Below, piece after piece: positions 1 to 13,037 of a DNA stretch of 64,000 nucleotides. The stretch is from positions 8,663,271 to 8,727,270 of the forward strand of contig OY992834.1 of assembly GCA_963921425.1 (NCBI GenBank), written 5' to 3'. The notes beneath the pieces were generated by a model. The model was not told the origin of the DNA and ran no database searches. It was given only the letters and a program-made list of their open reading frames with translations. Each line of letters begins with the position of its first letter. The first letter of the stretch is position 1. Source of the DNA: Dryas octopetala (taxonomy: Eukaryota > Streptophyta > Magnoliopsida > Rosales > Rosaceae). The position numbers and the translations under genes were made by a program.

Positions 1-63
1 TAAACAGGCAGAGAAAAACCAGGTAGAGGATCCTGGTCCGACATAGATGGAGGTGCCTAGCTC

Positions 64-546
64 CAGGGCCAGCCCTGACTTTTGGGAGGCCCAAGGCAAA
101 AATTTGGAATTGATCTTTTTGTATATAATTTTAGTTTTATAAAGAAAAAAATTATAAAACTTTGTATACCGATTTTCATTATATAAAACAATATCACAGT
201 TTGTACGTATTGGAACAAAAAATAGTTAAAGTTGTAGAGTCTTTGCCTCTTTGGACATACAAGTTTTGAACAATATACCTCTTTGCCTCTTTGTCAAACA
301 ATATACCTCATCAATCATCTCAAAATGCTTTACCAATGAGCCTTTTTAAGGAGTTGGGCTTTTATTAATGTTGGCTTTTTATTCTATGTACATGGCAACA
401 CAACAGTTTCATCTCAAAAAAATTTTCTCTTTGGCAACATTATGTTTTTCATGTATAATATATATATATATTAATATACAAAATTTTTTTTTAGCCCCAC
501 TAGAAATTGGGCCCTGGGCGGTCACCCCTGCTCAGGGCCGGCCCTT
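64..546. mobile_element. hAT-like non-autonomous element (MITE)
   Basis: The ends form a 15-bp imperfect terminal inverted repeat: CAGGGCCAGCCCTGA at the left and, on the reverse strand at the right, AAGGGCCGGCCCTGA. The flanks carry CCTAGCTC (56-63) and CCTAGGTC (547-554), an 8-bp target duplication with one change, as expected for the hAT superfamily. The interior is AT-rich and has no transposase. Palindromic GGGCCGGCCC ends are common in plant hAT MITEs. The reading frame at 368-610 lies inside it and is not a gene. Confidence 0.7.
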
Positions 547-554
547 CCTAGGTC

Positions 555-1380
555 ATCTGGGTGCTAACCATAACTTCTACTTGACCAAGATCAACAATGT
601 CAATGTCTAAGAACATGAGTGACATATTTCTAATTCACACCAAAAAGTAATCCAACAAAGTTTTATTATTATTATTTTTTGGATTAAGAAGAAAAACTAA
701 TTGTATGGTTCTTAGATCACATTATTCATATAAAACGATTTGTTTGAGATGTGATTTACAACGTGATATGTATATATGGCACATCTAACATTATTCAATT
801 CACATGAAATATGTAATGTTTTGAACATATTTGTAGCAAAGCCTCACTCTCTTTCTCTTGACTACTTGGAATTTAACTAGCCAATATATAGCAAATACTA
901 TGATGGACTTTATTCACTTGACAGGCTGTTTGGTCATTACTTTAATTTAAGCATGGGAAGATCTATCCTCGAGTTCAAAATTTGTCTTTTCCAAGAACTA
1001 AATCGATAAGATTCAATGCTATAATTTGGTCAAGTTACGAAGTGATAAATGAAAGATAGTTCAAATTATAGAGACGTAAATTATAATTCAGCCATAATTA
1101 AAAGAATATAAAATGATATAAATATCATTTCACGTGTATGAGTGTTAATTTAGACAGAGTTGTTGATTTGTTTCTTTTTAGAAAGTTTTAGTACAAGAAC
1201 ACAATTGGCATGTTCCAAATTTTTATTTCTTCCTTATGCAACAACATGAATAAACGTTTCAATATGGAGCACATAAGATATATATTTCCTAAAAGCGACG
1301 CCGTTGGACTTTGGCATCTAATATACGTTAAAAATCATAGAATTAAAGCTAAACGAATCGTTATACACTTATACTCTAGC
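555..1380. other. AT-rich intergenic stretch
   Basis: I see no coding potential, RNA gene or clear repeat structure here. Confidence 0.6.
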
Positions 1381-1384
1381 ACCT

Positions 1385-1760
1385 AAATCCTAAACCCTAA
1401 TTACAAAACCGCTTTGGTGTCTGGTTCGTTCGGCTCAGTCGAAACCAAACGGAACAAGTTGGACGGATGTACATACTACATAGAGGGTTAGATGGGCTTT
1501 AGCCTTTAGCCCATTCCATTTTTTTATTTTTATTTAAAAAAAAAACCTAGTATGTTACTAAAACCTAAGCTCAGCCCACCCTGATTAAAATTAAAAAAAA
1601 AAAAAAAAAAACGACACCAGCTCAGGTCTCTGGTCTCTCGCTCTGTCTCAACTCTCACTCTGTCTCAAGACACTCAACTCTCAGTTTTCACTCAGTCTCA
1701 GTACTTACCAACCATCCAAATCATTGCCTTCAATCTTTATTTTCGGCATGGGCAGGTATT
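1385..1760 (+). promoter_or_regulatory. Orphan promoter/leader-like segment with telo-box
   Basis: AAACCCTAA (1392-1400) is a telo-box, known from promoters of plant ribosome-biogenesis and translation genes. It is followed by a long TC-rich stretch (about 1618-1700) typical of plant leaders, then ATGGGCAG directly followed by GTATTT (about 1749-1762), which looks like a tiny first exon with a splice donor. No gene body follows. It could be the distal leader of the CDC48C gene 4 kb downstream or the relic of another gene. Confidence 0.35.
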
Positions 1761-1813
1761 TCTCTTGAATCTCTTTTTTTTTTTTTTTTTGTTTCCAAGT
1801 TTAATTTTAGTTG

Positions 1814-2338
1814 AAATGTTTGGGGATGAATTTAGGTGTGAATTTAGTTATTTAGGGATTAAATTTGAGTATTTAGATTAGGTTAAAATGTGAGAACTGA
1901 GAACCCCATTTGAATTTAGGGATTAAATTTAGAAAGTTTTTATTTTGTTGGATTTTATGCCCAAATTCCCAATGACCAGACCCTTACCCATTTCAATATT
2001 ACCCAAATTCTTAATAAATCACATTATTATTTTTTAAACATATAGCTTTTGGTTCTCCATTACCAATTATCAGCTACAATACTTGCGTTGTATATGTATA
2101 TGGGGTGGGAGTGCTGACTGACTGGTGAGGGGGAGGAAGAAAGAGCAAGTCCATTACTCCAGTTTGTATTGTATATTTATATGCCTTCTTGTTACTCTAA
2201 CTTGTATATGTGTAGTCTCCAGTTACTGAATACAACAAGCCATGGGCCGATGGCCGTAAAAGCAATCATAGAATTCTAGTAGAAAGAAGACTAAGTTTGG
2301 TCCCGCAGAGTGTGAGAGAGTATGTGATGTCCGAACAT
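1814..2338 (+). repeat. Long direct repeat, copy A
   Basis: This 525-bp segment recurs at 4960-5494 in the same orientation with high identity, differing by scattered substitutions and small indels. Homology begins at AAATGTTTGGGG and ends at GTCCGAACAT in both copies. It is not an LTR pair: I see no primer-binding site after copy A, no polypurine tract before copy B and no matching target duplication. It is best read as a segmental duplication flanking 2.6 kb. Confidence 0.8.
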
Positions 2339-3313
2339 GAGGACCGTTCGGATTGGATATTTTACGAATTGATGGAATGAGTGGTTCTTTTGGAGATGAT
2401 ACACTTTGGTTCTGAAACTAGTTGATTTCACTAAACTGAGGCATATGAAATTGTTGGAATGAGTGGTTATGTTGGAGATGATACTCTTTGTTTTTGAATA
2501 TGTTTGAATTCACTAAATTTTTGGAATAGACTTGTGAATTGTCTTTAATTATGACTTGTCTAACATTTTGGAGTAGTAATACATAATATTGCTTTTGGTT
2601 TGTTAATTATTAATTATATTCCATTATCTTTTGTTACTTTTTCTTTTTGTTCTAGAATGGAGCTGTTATGTTTGGTGCTCTTTTGGTTTGTTAATTTTTT
2701 TTTTGTTGCTTTAATGGCTGTCTGGAATTGTATAAAAGACATTGATATGAATTAGTCATCACTTGGATAGAAATTTTTAGAATGTTATGTTATTTGACTC
2801 AAAGATTGTTGTATGGTCAATGCCAGTGCATAGCTAGTTATAGAATCAAAATAGACGAGGTTGAGATACATGAGTGGTACTGCAAGTAGGATACAGTAGG
2901 ATACTTTATAGATTAATGCATAAGTTACAGGTGAGTGGTCATGACTTTTTTCTCTTTTTGCAATTTTTCTTTGCTGCTTCGGTAAGCACTCATGTGTGCT
3001 AAAGGATGGAAAAGTTCTTAAATTTTTCGTTGCAGTTTTCACAGATTTGAACCTGCACTACTTTAGTCGAGATACTTATACTAAAACACTTGAAAAGGGC
3101 TTTGATTTATACAAATAATTAATTCAGGGCGTTTTGTTCTAAGCTAGCCTTTTTTTAACTAATTTTGATCAGTAAACCTTTGGTTATTGCCTTAGGTAAG
3201 CGGCATTATCTGTCAATCTCATTTTAAATAGGATATATCTCTTCTGCTTTAAATTTTTCCTATGAAAATGTATGTTGGATATGGTTTCATTGTCTTACTC
3301 TGTATTGCTATAG
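2339..3313. other. Non-coding stretch with an imperfect tandem repeat
   Basis: Two imperfect copies of a unit of about 80 bp, each starting TGGAATGAGTGGTT and ending TTCACTAAA, lie at about 2374-2440 and 2455-2518. A 55-bp segment at 2748-2802 recurs at 3485-3539 with two differences. The latter copy begins exactly where the beta-amylase homology stops. No gene is visible. Confidence 0.55.
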
Positions 3314-3487
3314 GTTTTCATGTCATTCCATGAATGTGGAGGCAATGTTGGGGATGATGTGCATATCCCACTTCCTCACTGGGTGACAAAAATTGGTCAA
3401 AAAAGTCTTGATATATATTTTACTGATAGAGAGGGGAGATGCAACCCTGAATGCCTCACATGGGGAATTGATAAGGAGCGGGTTTGA
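3314..3487 (+). pseudogene. Beta-amylase exon fragment
   Basis: After a preserved acceptor (ATAG at 3310-3313) an open frame encodes about 57 residues with the conserved glycosyl hydrolase 14 stretch [13 protein letters not shown], then IPLPHWV, FTDREGR and [14 protein letters not shown]. This matches the centre of the plant beta-amylase fold (BAM2/BAM7-like wording). In intact enzymes LKGRTAVEVYFDYM would follow; here the frame meets TGA within one codon, at the point where a 55-bp repeat begins. No other amylase exon is seen nearby, so this is a captured or left-over exon. Confidence 0.8.
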
Positions 3488-3670
3488 ATTAGTCATCACT
3501 TGGATAGAAATTTTTGGAATCTTATGTTATTTGACTCAATGCTTATTGATTTTTTTTGTTTTTTGACAAATAATGCTTCTTGAAATTTAAGAATTAATAA
3601 TTTTTTTTTATTTGGTCAATAAGAATTAATAATTAAGCAATACCAAGAAAATGACTCATGTTTTTTTTTA

Positions 3671-4049
3671 GGCTTAATTGTGTTTTTACCACCCAAAGTT
3701 TACATTGATTCTCACTTTACCACCCCGAACTTTATCTGTCTCACTTTACCACCCAAAGTTTACATTGATTCCCACTTTACCACCCAAAGTTTACATTGAT
3801 TCCTACTTTACCCTCTAAATCTAGAGTGACAGAATAGATGGAAAAATGTTAACTGGGACACCAAAAATAGTTTTGGGTGGTAAAGTGGGAATCAATGTAA
3901 ACTTTGGGTGGTAAAGTGAGACAAATAAATTTATGGGTGGTAAAGTTAGAATCAATGTAAACTTTGGGTGGTAAAGTGAGACAAATAAAGTTCTGGGTGG
4001 TAAAGTGGGAATCAATGTAAACTTTGGGTGGTAAAAACACAATTAAGCC
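3671..4049. mobile_element. Mutator-like foldback MITE with iterated arms
   Basis: The 379-bp element is nearly a complete palindrome. Both ends begin GGCTTAATTGTGTTTTTACC and the arms continue for well over 100 bp with few differences. A perfect 9-bp target duplication TTTTTTTTA lies at 3662-3670 and 4050-4058, the length typical of Mutator-like elements, although its T-richness weakens it. Each arm is built from repeats of a unit of about 22 bp, ACCACCCAAAGTTTACATTG plus spacer, so frames such as 3821-4042 on the minus strand are repeat artefacts. Confidence 0.75.
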
Positions 4050-4058
4050 TTTTTTTTA

Positions 4059-4959
4059 TATGTATGGAAGTGACTCATGTTTTTTTTTTATATGTATGGA
4101 AGTGACTCATGTTTTTTTTTTTAATCTCCAAAAACTATTCTCAAATTTGGATTGTTTTTGTGGGGATGAGCACCAATGTTACTAATTGGTAGGAGATGAA
4201 CTATCCGCTGCTTGTTTTGACATATGCCAAGCTATATCTATGTTGTCTATTTGCCTTGACATTCAACTCAATTATATTTTTCATCCCCAAATTTTTAAAT
4301 GAGGATGCAACAATTTTATAGGGAGGGAGGTTGGTAGGTTCCTTGCTTACGTATTTGTTGACATTGTTATTAGATCTTGTGTAGGTGGTAATTCTAAGCT
4401 CTAAAAAATAAAAGAAGAATCATTTCTATTTTATAAGAAGAATCATTTCTATTTTATTTTTTTTCTCATCTATAAATACTTCATGCTACGGGTAGAAGTT
4501 AGCCCTTATATTTCAACAAGTTGATTTGCAGATGGGAAGGTCTGCATAATTTAACATGGGGGGGGGAGGGGGGACTTATCCCTCTCATGGACCATAGCAA
4601 CAACACCACGCTCCGTTGAACCAACCCATTGGGCACTCTTGAAAATTTGCAAGAAAAATTCTAATTGGTAGAATATAAAAAGATGAGATCTAGAAAAATA
4701 ATAAAATTTTTAGCACAAATGAGCGTATGTGGTATATAGAAAAAGGAGAGAACATAAAAAAAAGTTTGTTGTTGACATCTTTCTTGGACTCCATGGCAAC
4801 CATATAATTTATTAAAAGTCATTGAAAGTCTATCATTCTCTATGAAAGTCTATCATAATTCTGTGAAAGTTCATAAAAGTCTATGAAGTCCACAAAAGTC
4901 TGTCATTTAAAAAACAATCTACAAAAGTCTTTAAAAGTCAGGATTGAATACACCCCCCT
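4059..4959. other. Intergenic stretch with a G-run
   Basis: No gene is visible. A purine run of mostly G lies at about 4558-4574. Short iterations of GAAAGTCTAT/CATAAAAGTCT occur around 4820-4940 just before direct repeat copy B. Confidence 0.5.
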
Positions 4960-5494
4960 AAATGTTTGGGGATGAATTTAAATGTGAATTTAGTTATTTA
5001 GGGATTAAATTTGAGTATTTAGGTTAGGTTTAAATGTGAGAACTGAGAACCCCATTTGAATTTAGGGATTAAATTTAGAAATTTTTTATTTTGTTGAATT
5101 TTATGCCCAAATTTCCAATGACCAGACCCATACCCATTTCAATATTACCCAAATTCTTAATAAATCACAGTTTTTAAAAAAAAAACATATAGCTTTTGGT
5201 TCTCCATTACCAATTATCAGCTACAATACTTGTGTTGTATATGTATATGGGGTGGGAATGCTGACTGACTGGTGAGGGGGAGGAAGAAAGAGCAAGTCCC
5301 TTACTCCAGTTTGTATTGTACATTTATATGTCTTCTTGTTACTTAGTAAAGTCTAACTTGTATATGTGTAGTCTCCAGGTACTGAATACAACAAGGCATG
5401 GGCCGATGGACGTAAAAGCAATCATAGAATTATAGTAGAAAGAAGACGAAGTTTGGTCCCGTAGAGTGTGAGAGAGTATGTGATGTCCGAACAT
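4960..5494 (+). repeat. Long direct repeat, copy B
   Basis: This is the second copy of the segment at 1814-2338, in the same orientation, and it ends 332 bp before the CDC48C start codon. See copy A for boundaries. Differences include a longer A-run near 5175 and a short inserted stretch near 5344. Confidence 0.8.
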
Positions 5495-5764
5495 ATGGTC
5501 ACATATTTCATTAGTAAAAGCATATGTGATCAACTTGATTGATGTGGGATTGCTTGTAAATTTCAGGTGCCAAGTTCATTAAGCTCAATCTTGATTGTTG
5601 GAAGTGGAAGTTTGGAAAACAAGTTGTATATTTCATTATTGTTGGTTTGGTAAGCTGCAAATCTTAAATTCTTAGTTGAATATTGCTAGAAGTAAGGTAG
5701 CTAGGTGTATCTTTTCTGTTTATTAATGAAATTTCCTTGTACCGTCCAGGTTTTTTTTAGCCCA

Positions 5765-5793
5765 CCCCAGTTTCAAATCCTGGACCCATCCCT
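5765..5793. mobile_element. hAT-type terminus remnant in the CDC48C leader
   Basis: The string CAAATCCTGGACCCATCCCTG resembles the widespread plant hAT end (reverse strand: CAGGGATGGGTCCAGGATTTG-like). Only one end is recognisable. It lies about 35 bp before the start codon of the AAA-ATPase gene, so it is probably in the leader or a leader intron. Confidence 0.4.
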
Positions 5794-5826
5794 GTCAGAA
5801 CAAGTAAGCGAGCTAGCAAATAAGAG

Positions 5827-9930
<4,104 letters not shown>

Positions 9931-10419
9931 GCCGCAAGTGTTCCATGGAAAGAGTATGTTGTAAATGCCCATAGAGCATAACAATAGGATGAAATTGTAC
10001 AAGAGGGAAGCAAATTTTGATGGAGATGCTATATAGTTTTTGGTCTATTTTCTTCTAATTATTTTGTAGAATTTTGTCGGTTGGGTGCCTCAAAAGGTTG
10101 CGTGGTACTTCAATTGGGAAAATAAATTTTGTTGAGTTTTGACCTGAGATGCTACGGTGTATATTCCTTTTGTAAAAGTAGAGGATGAGGTTTGCGGAGT
10201 AGACATTTTCTTTTCGGCCTGAAGGTTTGGTAGACATTAGTGCATGTAGTTTGCCACTGCCAATTTTGTTAAGAAGAGTTGAACTGTCAGTTATATTTGA
10301 AACATGGTAAACAATTAGACGCCAATTTTCTAACGAGTAGTCAATCTATTTTCCTTCACCATAAACTTAAGATTCCAACAGCAGGACTTTATTTCACTTA
10401 TTTTAACCTACTTTGATAG
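9931..10419. other. 3' flank of CDC48C
   Basis: This holds the probable 3' untranslated region of the AAA-ATPase gene and AT-rich spacer. I see no further gene. Confidence 0.5.
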
Positions 10420-10892
10420 TCCAGGCTTAAATAAAACACTGCCTTGAATTTTGGAACTATATCCACTATAGTGATCATTGAACTTATCATAGAGCATGAC
10501 ACCTCCATACTTGGCAGGCTTCTTAACAAAAGGTTTACAAGATCATTTGTGGGCACATGGGCATTGCCAGCAGCTGCCTTGGAAGCTGGAAGCCCAACAA
10601 AGAATTTTCTTGCTTGTATAGAAGATGCCCATTTGTTCCATGAGTCCTTGAAGGCCTTGAAATTGCTAGAGCTAAATGGACAAACTGGGTTATTGTAGAA
10701 TTGAACCCAAACATATAGTCAAAGAGGTGAGGTGTTTGGTCATTGCCAAATTCACATGCATCGATATCTGCCTGTGTTACATGCTTCTGTTAGTGTGCCC
10801 TCGCCACCATTTTGGCCCCAATAAACCGCAATGACTCCTGCAAAGGATTGGGAAAACAAGGCAGGGAGAATCGGTAGGAAGATAATGATCAT
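10420..10892 (-). pseudogene. Class III chitinase (GH18, hevamine-like) pseudogene
   Basis: Read on the minus strand from 10892, a hydrophobic signal-peptide-like start (MIIIFLPILPALF) leads into AGVIAVYWGQNGGEGTLTEA, the N-terminal signature of hevamine-type chitinases. A frame shift follows, then FGNDQTP, a jump to YVWVQFYNNPVCPFSSSNF, then WNKWASSIQARKFFVGLPAS, and after another shift KYGGVMLYDKFNDHYSGYSS near 10450. The segment that should carry the catalytic DGIDFDIE motif is missing. An internal deletion and at least two frame shifts leave no functional enzyme. Intact family members are secreted, about 300 residues long, and cleave chitin. Confidence 0.85.
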
Positions 10893-11796
10893 TGCTTGAT
10901 AACAAAACTTGGTGCTCAGGTTGGTAGCAGCCCCATTGCACTGTTATTTCGATTCATGCAACTTGGCAGCCATAGTTGTTCTCTGATGAGTTTGATACCA
11001 TAGTTGATCTATTTATAGACTTTTGTATCTGGGTTCTGAAAGACACTGGCAAACTTCAACTTGTCATAGTAGAACATTAACATAGATAGGATGAAATTGG
11101 AGTAGAACCATAGTGGGACTAGCTAGCTAGCGACTCAGACATAGGTGGTTTGGGAGGTTTATCTCCAATGCCTAACTAAGAAGCCAAACAACATGTAAAC
11201 ATCAATTAAAGAATGTGGTTGCTCTTGGAAAGTCAATAACCATTAGCATAAATAGATTGGTGTCAATTCTAAAGCAGTATCAGTAATTTTCTAATTCATT
11301 GGGGAGAGAGTTAGGTAGGGGTATTTGAGTTGGAAAAATTATCTTATGTGACCATCATACGTGATATTCTTTTCACAATATATATATATATTTATATAAT
11401 TCAATTTTATACGATGGAACTTACATGTATGTATAATTTTATAATAATAAGGTATTGTAGATTTAATCCCTAGACTAAGGTTGAAAGTTCTGAGTTTTGT
11501 ATTTTGCATAAACTTTTTTATTTATTTTTTAAAAATCTTGGGTGGACTATGTGTCCATGTCAGGAACCAGATTGAAACGAGAACATGGCATAGTTTGGTA
11601 TTACCTTAAAAAAGGGAAGGTGTAGCTCACAATTAAACACTTAGATAAATGCTCATATATTACTTTCAGATTAGTATTCGCTTTCAAGAGTAAATATTCG
11701 TGTTACGCATGGTAAGGTGTTCCTCATGGTTTGGGTTTGCTTGGTAACTTGAATTACATAAGTTAAATATATTATTATTGCATAGTTATCTCAACC
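10893..11796. other. Intergenic stretch
   Basis: The part next to 10893 may be the decayed promoter of the chitinase pseudogene. The rest is AT-rich with a short TA run near 11380-11390. No gene is visible. Confidence 0.5.
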
Positions 11797-11868
11797 ATCA
11801 GAGTGGCGCAGCGGAAGCGTGGTGGGCCCATAACCCACAGGTCCCAGGATCGAAACCTGGCTCTGATA
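11797..11868 (+). tRNA. Initiator tRNA-Met (CAU)
   Basis: The 72-nt sequence folds as a cloverleaf. The acceptor stem ATCAGAG (11797-11803) pairs with CTCTGAT (11861-11867), with discriminator A at 11868. The anticodon stem GTGGG/CCCAC encloses loop CCCATAA with anticodon CAT at 11829-11831. The T loop is ATCGAAA, with A at positions 54 and 60 instead of T, a hallmark of eukaryotic initiator tRNA, so it serves translation start rather than elongation. No intron is present. A CAA motif just upstream (11792-11794) and a downstream T-run fit a plant RNA polymerase III gene. Confidence 0.97.
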
Positions 11869-11882
11869 TTCAAGCCATTCAA

Positions 11883-11889
11883 TTTTTTT
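11883..11889 (+). terminator. RNA polymerase III T-run terminator
   Basis: Seven T residues begin 15 bp after the mature tRNA end, as expected for Pol III termination. Confidence 0.75.
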
Positions 11890-12177
11890 CTTTCAGTTGG
11901 GCAAGACCTTCTAATTCAATTTCAGTGTTATCTTTGCTTAGATTCAGATTTTTTCATGATGAAAATTGTCCTAATTTTATTTCCTTCTAAACTTTACTTT
12001 GTCTTCTCTCACATTTCAGAAAAAACTTCATCCAATTCAGCAATACCCAACACTTTTTTTTTTTTCTAGCATAATCTTTCCTCAATCTCATGATTAGAAA
12101 AATGGTCCAATTTTTATTCCTTTTTCAGCCTACTGTCAAATTTTCCAAAGAGGTTGGTTACTTGGTTATAATAAATT

Positions 12178-12579
12178 GACTTTTTTACATTTTACCCACA
12201 TGAACTTTAAGTTCAATCTCACTTCACCATCTAAAAAAAAAATTATCTCAATTTACCACATGAATTAAATTTTTTTTGCAATGTACTACCTCTAGCTAAT
12301 TTTGTTTTAATTTTATTTAAAAATAAGAGTGTTTTGATCTTTTTCAAGTTTCTATTGTTAAAAAAATGGTTTTTTTACATTTATTTACTTTGACACAATA
12401 AAAAACTGACTTGAAAAGATCAAAACACCCTTATTTTTAATAAAAATTTAGACAAAATGAGACAGAAGTGATACATTGCAACAAATTTTTAATTCATATA
12501 GTAAATTGAGACAATTTTTTTTTAGGTGATGAAGTAAAATTAAGCTCAAAGTTTAGGTAGGTAAAGTGTAATAAAGCCT
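12178..12579. mobile_element. Foldback MITE, probably Mutator-like
   Basis: The 402-bp element consists of two inverted arms of roughly 190-200 bp. The left arm reads TTTACATTTTACCC..TCTCACTTCACCATC..TCTCAATTTACCA; the reverse strand of the right arm reads the same order with scattered changes. AATAAATT flanks both sides (12170-12177 and 12580-12587), an 8-bp or longer target duplication. The centre is AT-rich and there is no coding capacity. Confidence 0.7.
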
Positions 12580-13037
12580 AATAAATTTTTACCGTAGGCT
12601 ATTATATATTTAAGGGGTGGGAGAGAGAATGGGGTTCCACTGTTCCAGTGATTACAACAAGTGAGCTGCAGTCCAACCCTCCCTTTCCAGTTTCATCAAC
12701 ATATTTGGAAGAAGCTTTAACACCCTCCTCACCTATAAGTTCATCCACTTTCTCAAGTTGTATATAATTGCAAATCTCTTCAACACAACACATTACCCTT
12801 TCAGCTATAAGCATAACGAAAAGCATGGATGAAATTATCACAATTTTTTACATGTCATTAATTTTTCATCCACCTCCCACTCTTTCACAAAGAACTTTAA
12901 GATAGAGGGGGGTGGCTAGAGGTTTCAGTTTCATTACAAGATTTCCTATGGTCCTAGTTCCAAGTGTAAACAGGAACTACTCTATTCAGCTAGTACACCA
13001 TAAACTAAAGCCCTCCCTAGAAATTCTGTACTAATCC
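12580..13037. other. 3' flank of the epimerase-like gene
   Basis: This probably contains the 3' untranslated region of the minus-strand gene that ends at 13038. The minus-strand frame at 12602-12841 has no recognisable domain. Confidence 0.5.

Noticed and set aside
3821-4042. Minus-strand proteins with repeated PPKVYIDSHF-like units
   Set aside because: They are translations of the iterated arms of the foldback MITE.
1814-5494. LTR retrotransposon bounded by the two 530-bp repeats
   Set aside because: The repeats contain TG..CA positions near their edges, but no primer-binding site, polypurine tract, matching target duplication or gag-pol sequence is present.
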